The notes beneath the pieces were generated by a model. That model was not told the DNA's origin and did no database searches. It was given only the letters and a program-made list of their open reading frames with translations. Source: Lucinisca nassula (lineage: Eukaryota > Mollusca > Bivalvia > Lucinida > Lucinidae). From it: a stretch of 64,000 nt of DNA. Location: positions 100,284,316 through 100,348,315 of the forward strand of contig OY757011.1 of the NCBI GenBank assembly GCA_963580285.1. Direction: 5' to 3'. The translations under genes and the position numbers were made by a program. Positions 1-12,500 of the stretch are shown one piece after another. Numbering within the stretch: position 1 is the first letter of the stretch; each line of letters starts with the position of its first letter.

Positions 1-229
1 ACAAGATTCTTTTTCTTGCACAATACCACCGAAACCTTTCATTTTACTTTATATAACGTTTTATTTTTAGCGCATTATACTTATGTAGTTTGCCTGGTTA
101 AGAACACCGGGTAAGAACAGAATTTCTATCTGTAAGGCTCAAACCACGGATTTCCTTATCTAATGTGCAAGATGGGGTTAGTTCGAGAAACCGAGGGTTG
201 ATTTTAGTGCCAGATTAGAAGGCATGGTT

Positions 230-605
230 GTGATAATTTTATTTATCATATGACGTCGCGTCTGAGAGTGTAATAACGCCATGTAATATATTCGATAATC
301 CACTAGTGGATTAAATATGCAAATTAGCTAGATACGTCCAGTAACGTTACATGTACGGCGTCCTTAACGACGTCGCGTTTACTAATGGCGGAATAATAAC
401 ATTTTTGTAAACGATCGTGAATAAAATGCGTTTGAAATGTCATATGATATATAGAATCTTGCATTCGTGCTCGTGTTTTATTGAATTTATTAAACTCGTT
501 GAGGAAAAGGGATAAAATGCTCGGCAAAGCCTCGCATTTTATCCTTTTTCCTCAACTCGTTTGATAAATTCAATAATACATGAGCACTCATGTAAGATCC
601 TCTAT
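230..605. mobile_element. Foldback element with tcctcaactcg arms
   Basis: The arms ttgaggaaaagggataaaat and attttatccttttttcctcaa pair over more than 60 bases. The left part (tgacgtcgcgtc, ccactagtggatta) recurs at 19640-20015. Confidence 0.6.
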
Positions 606-692
606 ATCCTCTTTAAATAAAAGGTATTTTGTGCGTACTCATTAGCATCGCCACATTGAGGGGTTTTAATGAGTACTCACATAATACCTTTT
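605..692. repeat. Small hairpin element
   Basis: aaaggtattttgtgcgtact / gagtactcacataatacctt foldback around a short loop. Similar foldbacks lie at 19530-19620 and 4345-4400. Confidence 0.5.
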
Positions 693-1009
693 TAAGACAA
701 AATAAGATAATAGAAGTAGAGGCAATGATCAGGAATCGATACAATTAACCCTATAGAGACACCAAAGGGAAAGAAACACAAACATGAAGCAACAGACCCC
801 AACGGAAATACCAACAACGGAAAGCCAAACTGACAGTTACTTTCCCACAAAATGGCCAACAGGCTATCCAAAATAAAATAATATAAGCGACACAAACACC
901 AAAAGGCAAACCCTTAACAAAAATAAACCCCGACAGAAGAACCGCCTTGGTTCCTAAATCTCACTTAATTATCTTCACACAACAGATATTTTAACCGTCC
1001 ATGCTAATA

Positions 1010-1152
1010 AACCCTAATGGTTTCATTTGGCGACAGGGCTTGAGATGTCATTTCATCTCAAAGTCGGGTAAAAGTCCCACAAAATTGGAAGCAACGTCTC
1101 CAAAATGACATTTACAGTGTTGACGGGGACGTTAAACCTCAAATTAAACAAA
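1010..1152 (+). mobile_element. SINE C, tail part
   Basis: From gctaataaaccctaatggtt to gggacgttaaacctcaaatt followed by aaacaaaaaa. The 5' half is missing. Confidence 0.65.
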
Positions 1153-1254
1153 AAAGATATTTTAAGATGAAATAAGATAAAATCCCCTAATTACATGTGT
1201 ATCGAACTTTTCCTTCTTGGAGCTTTGGGAAATTTTCCTAGAGACTCAAGAAGG

Positions 1255-1570
1255 AGTTGCACTTCATTACGATAACACACCCATGCGCTAAACGGCGACT
1301 TTTCCTCTCTAGAATTAACATTTTTCAGTTGGAAATGTTTGATATTTTTCTCATTTCTAGTCCAAATATAAATTGTGAGTGCCCGTTAGAACCGCCTCAA
1401 TGCGGCGGTTCTAGAGGCGGCGGTTCTAACGAGTACCCACTTTCTATGTATATGAGCAGAAATTCCGAAAATAATGGATATCCACCATAAACTCCACTTT
1501 TCTCTATATAAGGCGGGATTAAGAGGTGTCTTCATTTCACGGAATTGTTGATCTGATGTTGCTTTGGTAA
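1255..1570. mobile_element. Palindromic MITE, type B
   Basis: Left end cattacgataacacacccat. Right half contains gtttatggtggatatcc-type text and ttcatttcacgg. The core has a triplicated half-palindrome. It lies about 80 bases upstream of MFS exon a. Confidence 0.68.
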
Positions 1571-1651
1571 AATAGCCATCGGTGTTCAAAGGCTTTAAGT
1601 TTTACTGCAACTTTTCTCACCTTTTATCCTTATTTTTTTTTTCTTTTACAG

Positions 1652-1766
1652 CAAATAGGTGTCATAGGTGCTTATTCTATATCAATAGCTGTGGTGATAT
1701 TATGTCTTGTTGCAACTGTTGTCACAACGACTGAAGAACCGGGAAAAGAAATTGATGAACCATTCG
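1652..1766 (+). CDS. MFS transporter exon a (central loop)
   Basis: The acceptor is a long T-rich tract ending ttttaca-g and the donor is g|gtgagt. The 38 codons plus one base encode a hydrophobic helix (IGAYSISIAVVILCLVATVV) followed by an acidic stretch EEPGKEIDEPF, typical of the cytosolic loop between the two six-helix halves. The exon ends in phase 1 and joins exon b to give Glu. Confidence 0.8.
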
Positions 1767-4700
1767 GTGAGTATTTTTTGGCTGAAAAAGCTATCCCTGA
1801 AGAGAAGCCTCGTGCACTGTCTTCATGACATTTCATATTTTAATTCTTTTAGAACCCTTATTCGAATTCATTAAGGGATCTTTATTTGAAGCTATAACGA
1901 ATGCAGTATTTTTGCGGAGTGACATTGAATTGTGTAAATCAAATGCAACCAGATCGAATTCTGTTTTTACTGTATTGTGTTATTCGCTGTGTTTCGTTAA
2001 ATCACCTAAACCATTCCCATGCTTTTCTTTATCCCTTCAGTATACAGTGAAACGTCGATAACTCCAACACGGATGGCTTGCTTACTATGGCTAATTCGGA
2101 CTTGTTCTGAAATCCCTAGGGCTCCATATATCCATATATTTAGAATATTTTATGGGGGTTGTTTTTAGCTCACCTGTCACGTAGTGACAAGGTGAGCTTT
2201 TGGGATCACTTTTTGTCCGTCGTCCGTCGCGCGTCCGGTGCGTCCGTGCGTGCGTCCGTAAACTTTTCTTCAAACGACATCTCCTCCTAAACCACTGATC
2301 AGATTTTGACCAAACTTCACAGGAATGATCCTTAGGTGGTCCCCTTTCAAAGTTGTTCAAATGGTTCCGGTCCGTTGCACAAATAGGTCACAGTAGCCAA
2401 AAATAGATTTTTTTCACCGAAAACTTAAAAAATCTTCTTCTCTGAAACCGCAAGGCCCAGGTCTTTGATATTTGGTATGAAGCTTCATCTAGTGGACCCC
2501 TACCAAGATTGTTCAAATTATAGTGCTGGGGCCAAAAATGCCCCCGCACGGGGGCCCTTTGGTTTTACATGGGCTTATATAGGGAAAATCTTTAAAAATC
2601 TTCTTCTCTGAAACTGCAAGGCCCAGATCTTTGATATTTGGTATGAAGCTTCATCTAGTGGACCCCTACCAAGATTGTTCAAATTATAGTGCTGGAGCTA
2701 AAAATGCCCCCGCATGGGGGCCCTTTGGTTTTACATGGGCTTATATAGGGAAAATCTTGAAAAATCTTCTCCTCTGAAACCGCAAGGCCCAGGTCTTTGA
2801 TATTTGGTATGAAGCTTCATCTAGTGGACCCCTACAAAGATTGTTCAAATTATAGTGCTGGGGCCAAAAATGCCCCCGCACGGGGGCCCTTTGGTTTTAC
2901 ATGGGCTTATATAGGGAAAATCTTTAAAAATCTTCTTCTCTGAAACCGCAAGGCCCAGGTCTTTGATATTAGGTATGAAGCTTTATCTAGTGGACTCCTA
3001 CCAAGATTGTTCAAAATATAGTGCTGAAGCTAAAAATGCCCCCGCACGGGGGCCCTTTGGTTTTACATGGGCTTATATAGGGAAAATCTTGAAAAATCTT
3101 CTTCTCTGAAACCGCTAGGCCCAGGTCTTTGATATTTGGTATGAAGCTTCATTAAGTGGACCCCTACCAAGATTGTTCAAATTATAGTGCTGGGGCCAAA
3201 AATGCCCCCACACCAGGGCCCTTTTGTTTTACAAAGGCTTATATAGGGAAAATCTTTAAAAATCTTCTTCTCTGAAACTGCAAGGCCCAGGTCTTTGATA
3301 TTTGGTATGAAGCTTCATCTAGTGGACCCATACCAAGATTGTTCAAATTATAGTGCAGGAGCTAAAAATGCCCCCCCGCACGGGGGCCCTTTGGTTTTAC
3401 ATGGGCTTATATAGGGAAAATCTTGAAAAATCTTCTTCTCTGAAACCTCAAGGCCCAGGTCTTTGATATTTGGTATGAAGCTTCATCTAGTAGACCCCTA
3501 CCAAGATTGTTCAAATTATAGTGCTGGGGCCAAAAATGCCCCCAAACCAGGGCCCTTTTGTTTTACATAGGCTTATATAGGGAAAATCTTGAAAAATCTT
3601 CTTCTCTGAAACTGCAAGGCCCAGGTCTTTGATATTTGGTATGAAGCTTCATCTTGTGGACCTCTACCAAGATTGTTCAAATTATAGCCCTGGGGCCAAA
3701 AATGCCCCCGCTCCGGGGCCCTTTGGTTTTACATAGACTTATATAGGGAAAATCTTGAAAAATCTTCTTCCCTGAAACCACAAGGCTTAGGTCTTCGATA
3801 TTTGTTATGACGCTTCAGCTAGTGGACCTCTAACAAGATTGTTCAAATTATAGCCCTGAGACCAAAAATGTCCCCGCCATGTGGCCCTTTGGTTTTACAT
3901 AGACTTATATAGGGAAAATCTTGTTTTACATAGACTTCTTTATGCAGGGTAAACCTTTAAAATCTTTTTCTCTGAAACCAGAAAGCCCAGGTCTTTCATA
4001 TTCGATATGAAGCTTCATCTTGTGGACCTCTACCAAGATTGTTCAAATTTTAGCCCTGGGGCCAAAATTGACCCTGCCCGGGGCCCACTTGTTATGCTTT
4101 GGATCAGGTGAGCGAACCAGGGCCCTTTGGGCCCTCTTGTTTATTTTGTTTGTTTGATTTGAGGTTTAACGTCCCCGTCAACACTGTATAGGTCATTTTG
4201 GAGATGTTGCTTCCAGTTGTTTGAGACTTTTACCCGACATTGTGATGAATGTCATCTCAAGCCCTGTCGCCCGTGAAATCAACAGGGTTTATAAGCATGG
4301 ACGATCCGACTCGCACGGGGTTGTTTTTATCTTGAATGGGTATGTTGTGTGTAAACATTAGAATCGCCTCAATGATGCGATTCTAATGAGTACACACGAC
4401 ATGGCTATAACTAATAGAAAGTCGAAAATATATCCTCATTATGCCTCTTAGTCTGGCACAAAGTTAGTGATCCTAGTTTACATTACATAAACACATCCAT
4501 GCGACACAGTGCATTCTTTCATTTCTCCAAAATAGTGACTTTTGTGATAAAATAAAATTGTGATACCTTTCTTATTTGTACTCCAAACAGCGGTTGTAGA
4601 TGCTCGCTAGAACCGCCAAATTATGGAGGTTCTAATGAGTACCCACAACCTATGTCTCAGAGGAGAAATCAGCAAGATAATTTACACCTCTGTAAACCCC

Positions 4701-6478
4701 AGTTTTCTCTGTATAGAGTTTAGAGGGGTGTTCTATAAACGGACTTGTTGACATGATGGAGTTCAAGTAGCTTAACCGCAAAACCGGTTTACTCCCACCA
4801 GCCAACCCGGTATTTATTTGCGGGTGACCTATAGTAATCACCCTGTCTGTCCATCCGTCTGTCCGTCCACATTTTTATGTTTTTTTATAAAAACTTACAA
4901 ACCGTCAGACGCATCAACTTCAAACTTTAAATATAAGGTCACAATATCATTACACAATATCATGGCAAGTAACATAACTCTAGCTAAAATACTCACAGAG
5001 TTATGGCCCTTTGAAATAATTAAAAATGTACACATTTTTCATGTTTTTTCTTCATAACTTACAAATCATCAAACCTATCAACTTCAAACTTGAAATATAT
5101 GGTCTCATAATCATTACACAATTTCATGGCAAGTAACGTAACTGCAGCTTCAATACTCTCAGAGTTATGGCCCTTTGAATAACTAAAAGCTTTTTTCGTC
5201 TTTTGTTCATCTTTAGTTCAAAACCGCTATAGATATTCAAATGAAACTTCCTATAGTTATTGACAGTTGCCCTACAGTAATGTCTTTTCTGTGCGTCCGA
5301 TCATGCCCTATATTAATGCCCTGTCTGTCCGTCCGTCCATCCACCCATCTGTCTGTCCATCTGTCCATCTGACCGTCTGTACATCAACATTTTTCATGTT
5401 TTTATGCCCCCGGAATCTAAGATTCTGGGGGGCATATAGTTTTTGGTCTGTCCGTCTGTTTGTCCGTTTGTCTGTTTGTCCGTTTGTCCGTCTGCAAAAA
5501 CTTTAACATTGGGCATAACTTTTGAATGGTAAGTGGTACAGCTTTCATACTTCACATGTGTATACCTTATCACAAGACCTTTCCAGTGGTACCATAATTT
5601 CTGATCTTGTGACCTTGAACTTGACCTTTGACCTATTTTTTTTCAAAATTTAACATGCGCTGTCCGGGGCCATCAGTGTTTCACAAACACATCTTGTTTC
5701 TTTATAACTTACAAACCTACAAACGCAGCAATGTCAACCTTTAAACGTAAGATCACAACAACATTAAACAATTTCATGTCGGGTGCCCTATAGTAATCAC
5801 CCTCTCGTCCGTCTGTCCGTCCGTACGTCCATCCGTCCGTCCGTCTGTCCGTCCACATTGTTTATGTTTTTTTTCTTAATAACTTACAAACCGTCAGACG
5901 CATCAACTTCAAACTATTAATATAAGGTCACAATATCATTACACAATTTCATGGCAAGTTACGTTACTCTAGCTAAAATACTCTCAGAGTTATGGCCCTT
6001 TGAAATAATTAAAAATGTCCACATTTTTCATGTTTTTTTTTCTAAATAACTTACAAACCATCAAACCTATCAACTTCAAACTTTAAATATTTGGTCTCAT
6101 TGTCATTACACAATTTCATGGCAAGTTACGTAACTGTAGCTTCAATATTTTCATTTCTTTTAAAACCGCTATAGATATTCAAATGAAACTTCCTATAGTT
6201 ATTGACAGTTGCCCTATAGTACTGCCCTTTCTGTCCGTCCGTCCATGCCCTATAGTAATGCCCTGCATGTCCCTCCGTCCACTCGTATGTCTGTCCATCT
6301 GACATCTGAGGATTGTGGCCACGTAAAATCGATTTAAGCGCCACCCCCCACCCCCCGTAAACAATTTTACTGACCGTTCCAAGGCGATGCTTCTGTTTGG
6401 TTTGTAGTTGTAATTTAATGCCTTTACATTAAATATTTGTATTTTGGATGGCCGTTTCGCTGTGTTTTTTTTTAATTT

Positions 6479-6561
<83 letters not shown>

Positions 6562-9500
6562 CGTGCGTGTGTGTGTGTGTGTGTGGCGGGGATGTTTTTT
6601 GCCTCTCAATTTGTGTTAATTCTACTGTCGTTGTTTCATGTCCGTCCTTTATGTAAACCACGGCAGAATGAAAGCGCGATGATTATGACCACGTTAAAAT
6701 GATTTATGCTGCCCTCGCCTCCCCCACAGAGTAAAATAATAAACCTGACCATTCCAAGACTGCTCTTCTGTTGTGGTTTATTATTGTTAAAATTCGTCTG
6801 GATGTGTAACTAATATCTTTTTATTTTGAATAGCTAGCCGTTTTGAGAAATTTATGGGTCAGTTTTGGGGAAAGTAACTGGCCTTTTGGCTTTCTGCTCG
6901 TGAGATTTTCATATGGTGAAGTTGTTCTATGTTGGTTTTTTCCCCTTCGGTGTCTTGGATGGGAGGTGTCAGGTAATTGTATCGATTCCTGATCAATGCC
7001 TTCACTTCTGTTCTGCTAAGTTAAAACTGAGCTTGTCGTGTGTGATTTTGTTGTTTGTTAAGATGTGTTTGTCCATCTTTCCCTTTTATATTTGGGCTAG
7101 ACTTTGGGTTCTGATTCGATTAGTTCCTGAATTTTTACTCATTTAATTTCAGTGACTATCAATTGAATTGCTGGGTTTGTCTCTTGTTCACATTTTATGT
7201 TGTATTACAAAGCCATTTCATTACGATAACACACCCGTGATACATAGTGTATTTTCTCACATGTCCAAAATGGCTACTTTTCTGATGAAAATCAGTGATT
7301 CTTTTCTTATTTTTACTTCAAACATAGGTTGTGGGTGCTTGTTAGAACCGCCTCATTGAGAATACCAACCTATGTATTGAAGCAGAAATAAGAAAAATAA
7401 TGTATACCCCCATAAAACCCCGTTTTTCTCTATATAAAGTGGGTTTTAGGGGGTTGTTCATTTCACAGACTTGTTCACCTGTTGGGACAAAACCATTTAC
7501 ATTGGTTTCGAATCGAAAGTTTTTTTGTTTTTTTTTTTGCTTAAGCAAAATAAAACAGCTAATAAAATAAATAATTATGATAAGAAGAAAAACAGTTTAT
7601 GCACTCAATCAGTACTTCTTGATTCATCTTTACAGGTTGTAGTGCCATATTTTGTGGATTTTGGGAACCTTTAAAAGGTATGTTTTCTTCTGTCGCCATT
7701 TAACCTTTTAAGTGCTTATGTATAAACCCTTTTTGTACCAAATGGAATCTTCCTTCGTATATATAGCAGGAGTTCATTTCAAAATTTAAGGGTGTCAGGT
7801 AGTGTTTTCTTCAAAAATTATTTGGAAAATGACTGAACTTTTAGCAAACAGTGAAGGCCCTGATCGTTCTGCGGCGTCTGATCTGGGCCTGCACTGTTTG
7901 CCAAGGTACCCCTTTAGGGGTTTCTGGTACTGAATGGGTTAATGAGTAAATTCCGATTTTAGCATCACTTGCACATCGGACCTTAAGTGCTTCAAAAGTG
8001 GCACAATATTATCAATTCACAGTCTCACAGGTTTCGGGAACTGGTAACTGTCATGTGATCAGATGCTTTTCAAATGTTGATGAAGAAATAAACGCGCTGA
8101 CATTTTCGTCAACGTTTTGCTTGCCTCATATTCTATGCCCTTATACTGATCCCTGCATAATTATTATCTTTTCAAGCTCTGCAGAAAACACAAGAGCAGA
8201 CGGCAATCTTTTTTTATATATTTACTATTGTTCAGCGAAAAAAAAAAGACTTCACATATATCATATATCGTTGTTTGTCCAACGTCAAATCCATATATAA
8301 TGCCAAGCCTAATTTTCGCTGACAAATGAGCAGAAAATATTTGATCGTTTGATCGGTTAGCAGTCTTTTAACGGCTAAACTCCTTAATCAGGGTTATCGG
8401 TACTATAAACTACGAAAAGCCTTTTCGTTTTATTGCTGTTTGTCCCTGACTAGTAATGTCTTGATTTCTGAGCAATGAACTGGGATTACAAACATGTGTA
8501 TTAACATTCACTTCATTACGCAAACATGCCTATACAAATACATTTCCACCTTTATCGCCGAAAAAATGAAAATTTTAAGATGAAAAAATGTGATATTTTT
8601 CTTAATTCTGCTCTAAAATATAGATTGTGGGTACTCGTTAGAACCGCCTCGATAAAATATAGATTGTGGGCACTCGTGAGGACCGCCTCATCGAGGCGGT
8701 TCTAACGAGTACCCACAATCTATATTTTAGAGCAGAAATAAGGAAAATAAGGTTTGCCCCTGTAAACCCCAGTTTTACTATATAAAAGTGGGGTTCAAGG
8801 GTGTCAAAATTATATGGGCGTGTTCTCATTATGTGATTTGTTTGATATTAAATTCTGATTTCTTGTTTCAGAGCATGATTTTCGATGGGTGTTTATAACA
8901 AGGTTTCTTATGCAGCAAGGTGTATCAACAGTTACCGGGTAAGTTTGACAAAAATAGTATTGTTTCAAAGGAAGCAGGTGTTACTCTCCAAATAGGGAAT
9001 ATTCTTAACAATTTAAGTTATGAAATATCCTTGAAATCAAGGCAAAGGTAACAAAAATATCCGATCGCGAAATTATGCTAAATACTAATAACGCTAAAAA
9101 AATCTTTAGAAGCAAGAACACGCATCACAGTCTATGCTGTTTATATTTTATTTCATTTGGGATCACAACATCAAATGAGAAAATATAGTTCTGGGACTGA
9201 ACGAATCAAACACCAAAGCCTTTCCCAAACATCGAAGGCAAAGATGGACAAAAACATCTAAACAAACAACAAAATCACAGGTAACAAACCGAATAAGCAT
9301 CTCAGGACAGGTAGCAACCCAGTTATCTTTACTGGACTAAATAATTTGGACACACAGAAGTGTTAACCCTTGTCCTGCTGAATATTTTAATCTGCCACAC
9401 CCACTACTGATTATCAACCAATCAGATTACTTGATGCAAATTATTGCAACAAATTCATAAATTGAATGTCAAACAGTGTGGTCCTGATCAGATCGCTTCT

Positions 9501-12500
9501 CCAGAAGCCATCTGATCTGGCTCTACATTGTTTGAAAAATAAGGCATATCCGGGCTCAGCAGGACAAGAGTTAGAATGAAACAAGTGAAAATTTAATAAT
9601 ACATGAAAAATAGAAGTGAAGGCAATGATCAGGAATCGATACAATTAACCCATAGCTCCCATCAGAGACACCAAAGGGAAAGAAACACAAACATGAAATA
9701 ACTAGACCCTAATATAAACATCAATAGCAGAAAGCTAAAACGACAGTTTTTCCCACAAAATGGCCACATTGGCTGGCAAAAACAAAAACAAAAGACAAAA
9801 AAAAGATATAAGCAACACACACATTCAAAGACTAACTATAACGTAAATAAAACGCGACAGAACCACCTTGGAACGGTCAGTGAAAAGTATTTCACTTGGG
9901 GTGGGGGGCGGGCGGTGGACTTTGATCGATTTTACGCGGCCGCAATTATCACCCTTACTTCCGTCGCGATTTAGATAAATAATTTGTTCAGTCCACATGA
10001 ACAGGTCCGTGTGTTGAACACGCGGGTAAATCCCACTTTAGATAGAGAACATTGGGGTGAACTGGGGTATACATTATATTTCTTGTTTATGCCTGCTCCA
10101 AGTCATAGGTTGTTCGTACTCGTTAGAATCGCCTCAATGAGGCGGTTCTAATGAGCACCACCAATCAATGTTTGGAGTATAAATAAGAAAAATGTCACAT
10201 TGTTTAATCAGAAAAACAACCGTTTAGGAGGCAAGAAAGCACGCACTATTGTTATCGTAATGGAAATGAAAGCACGCAAAAGAATCCACAAAACACAGCA
10301 TGCACTAACGCATGGAAAGTAACTTTATGGGAATCGGAACAACTGGCAGATTTTCTCGCCATTTTTCAAAGGGAGACAACTTTCGGGCGTTCATGCTCGC
10401 TTTTTCTATAAAGACAGCCCCGCTGAAAAAGGGTCTTCTCTTAAAAGAACGAATTTGCTCCCAAGGAGCAGATTCATTCCTTTAAGAGTTGACAACTATT
10501 GACATGGGGGACAAAATACTTTTGCAGGAGTTGCCTCCCCTGAAGGTGTACCCATTCCCCTTAAACTTGCAAAAGAACGATTGCACTGGGTCTTTCAGCA
10601 AAAAAACTGTGTCGAGTTAGGTATCATTTGAGTTCTGGTTTTTATTAATGTTCAACCCTCACCCTCATTTCCAGTTCAGATTCATTGAAACAATAACAGA
10701 ATGACTCACATGCAGGAATAAGGAATACTAGCTCGACATATGACACCAACATAGAGAGTAAAAATAACTTGTATCAGATTTGAGGATGTAACAACACTCG
10801 GACGTCAGAGCAGAGGGCAAACACCAGTTAGATCACGGTGGTACGAACTAGCAACATAAATCATTTGGCTAATAACAATCTGAATCAGTAATTTTAAGCA
10901 ATACATTAAACTGCAATAAAACAGACGGTAAACAAATGTTCTCAAATTATTTTGTTTCAGATTTTTAGAGTATTGGCTTCATGATATGATTCATTTACCT
11001 AATTGCTGGACAGCAGCGACATGTGTTGCGATAATGTTGTTACCTCTGTTATTTGCAGCTGCAATCAGGTGAGGTGTCTTTTTATCTTGTTTAGTGATTT
11101 CACTATCATTAGTTGGGCCCCGTCAAGCGATTTTGGTACTTATCGCCTATGCGAGCAGCGAAGGTTCAGGCGAGCCTGCGCATCCGCGCTCGCTCATATA
11201 AGCAGTGAATCAGGAGGAACCTTCAGACAGAAGGCCATATCCCTGCCCCCCCCCCCCCCTGGCTGGGCATGCGCAGTTAAAATTTGTCATGACGGAATGC
11301 TCGAAGACACAAAATTCGCTTGGCGGGGCTCAGTTACAACAGAACGATTTAAAAAAAGGATTATTGTACTGATACTGACGATTATTGTCTCTATTAGTTG
11401 GTATAAAGAAGGACACGAGGCTATCCAAAGTAGAGTAGATACAGTATTTATAAATAGCAGTACGATTACATAACCATTTTTCGCATGACGTCATTGTCGT
11501 CGTCAACAGATGTAACGTCGCCTTACGTACATAACCATTTTTCGCATGACGTCATTGTCGTCGTCATCAGATGTATGGTCGCCTAACGGTCGAATTCGAA
11601 GGTATTGAATTATTGTGCAATATCAAGTTAGCGTGCAATATATCTAGTGCGAGTGATCCCTGCACAAATGCTTCCTCGGATTACATCGTTTGTTTCTGAT
11701 AATCCAATATTTATAGCTACATGTATATAATATTCATGTATGTTTACTTGAAGCCCAAGTTGTCATAACTGCAGCCACCCAGTTACCAGATCCATGTAAT
11801 GAGGTCCCTGAAAAATCACAAAGTGCAATCAAACTTCTTTGGAACATGAACGTTTTGTTCGAGATAGAAGTAGTTCGAGCCAACAAACATTTCCAGATAA
11901 AAAATAATCCCTAAATTCCTTAACCCATTTCAGACTGGAAACCCCTTAACGAGTACCTTGGCAAACAGTGCAGGCCCAGATCAGACGCCGCAGAACGCGG
12001 CGTCTGATCAGCGCCTACACTGTTTGCATAAAGGTCAGCCATTTTCCAAATAAAATTTGAAGCAAACACATCCTGACACCCCTAAATTTTGAAATGAACT
12101 CCTGCTATATATAAGGTGGAAGATTCCATTTGGTACCAAATGGGTTAATGCATATATATGGATTGAATTCTTTTCAAGTTATGCAAGAACAAATTTGAAT
12201 TAACCGTGGTAAACAACTATCGGCATTCAAGCAGCTGAAGGTCAACTGTTTTGTTTGTTTGTTTTGGAGTTTAATAGCCTAGTCAACACTACTGAGGTCA
12301 TTTTTGAGCTGGTCTGTTTACCTATCCACACTTTTCCTGTGCAGGCTTTTACGTAAGCGGTTAACCAGTACAGTGCACATGCTTCCGCCAGAAACTGACA
12401 ACTGCCATTCTTGAATCAGCGGAAGGGAGAGAATGAGCGTAGAAAAGATTTCATGATCAATCTCCATGAAAGAATGTTGCCGACCCTGGCAGGAATGGAA

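Noticed and set aside
6179..6702. Long ORFs across the TG microsatellite
   Set aside because: Low-complexity translation (Cys-Val or Thr-His runs) of a simple repeat.
11003..11473. 156-codon ORF
   Set aside because: Overlaps MFS exon c in another frame and runs through a MITE and a C-run.
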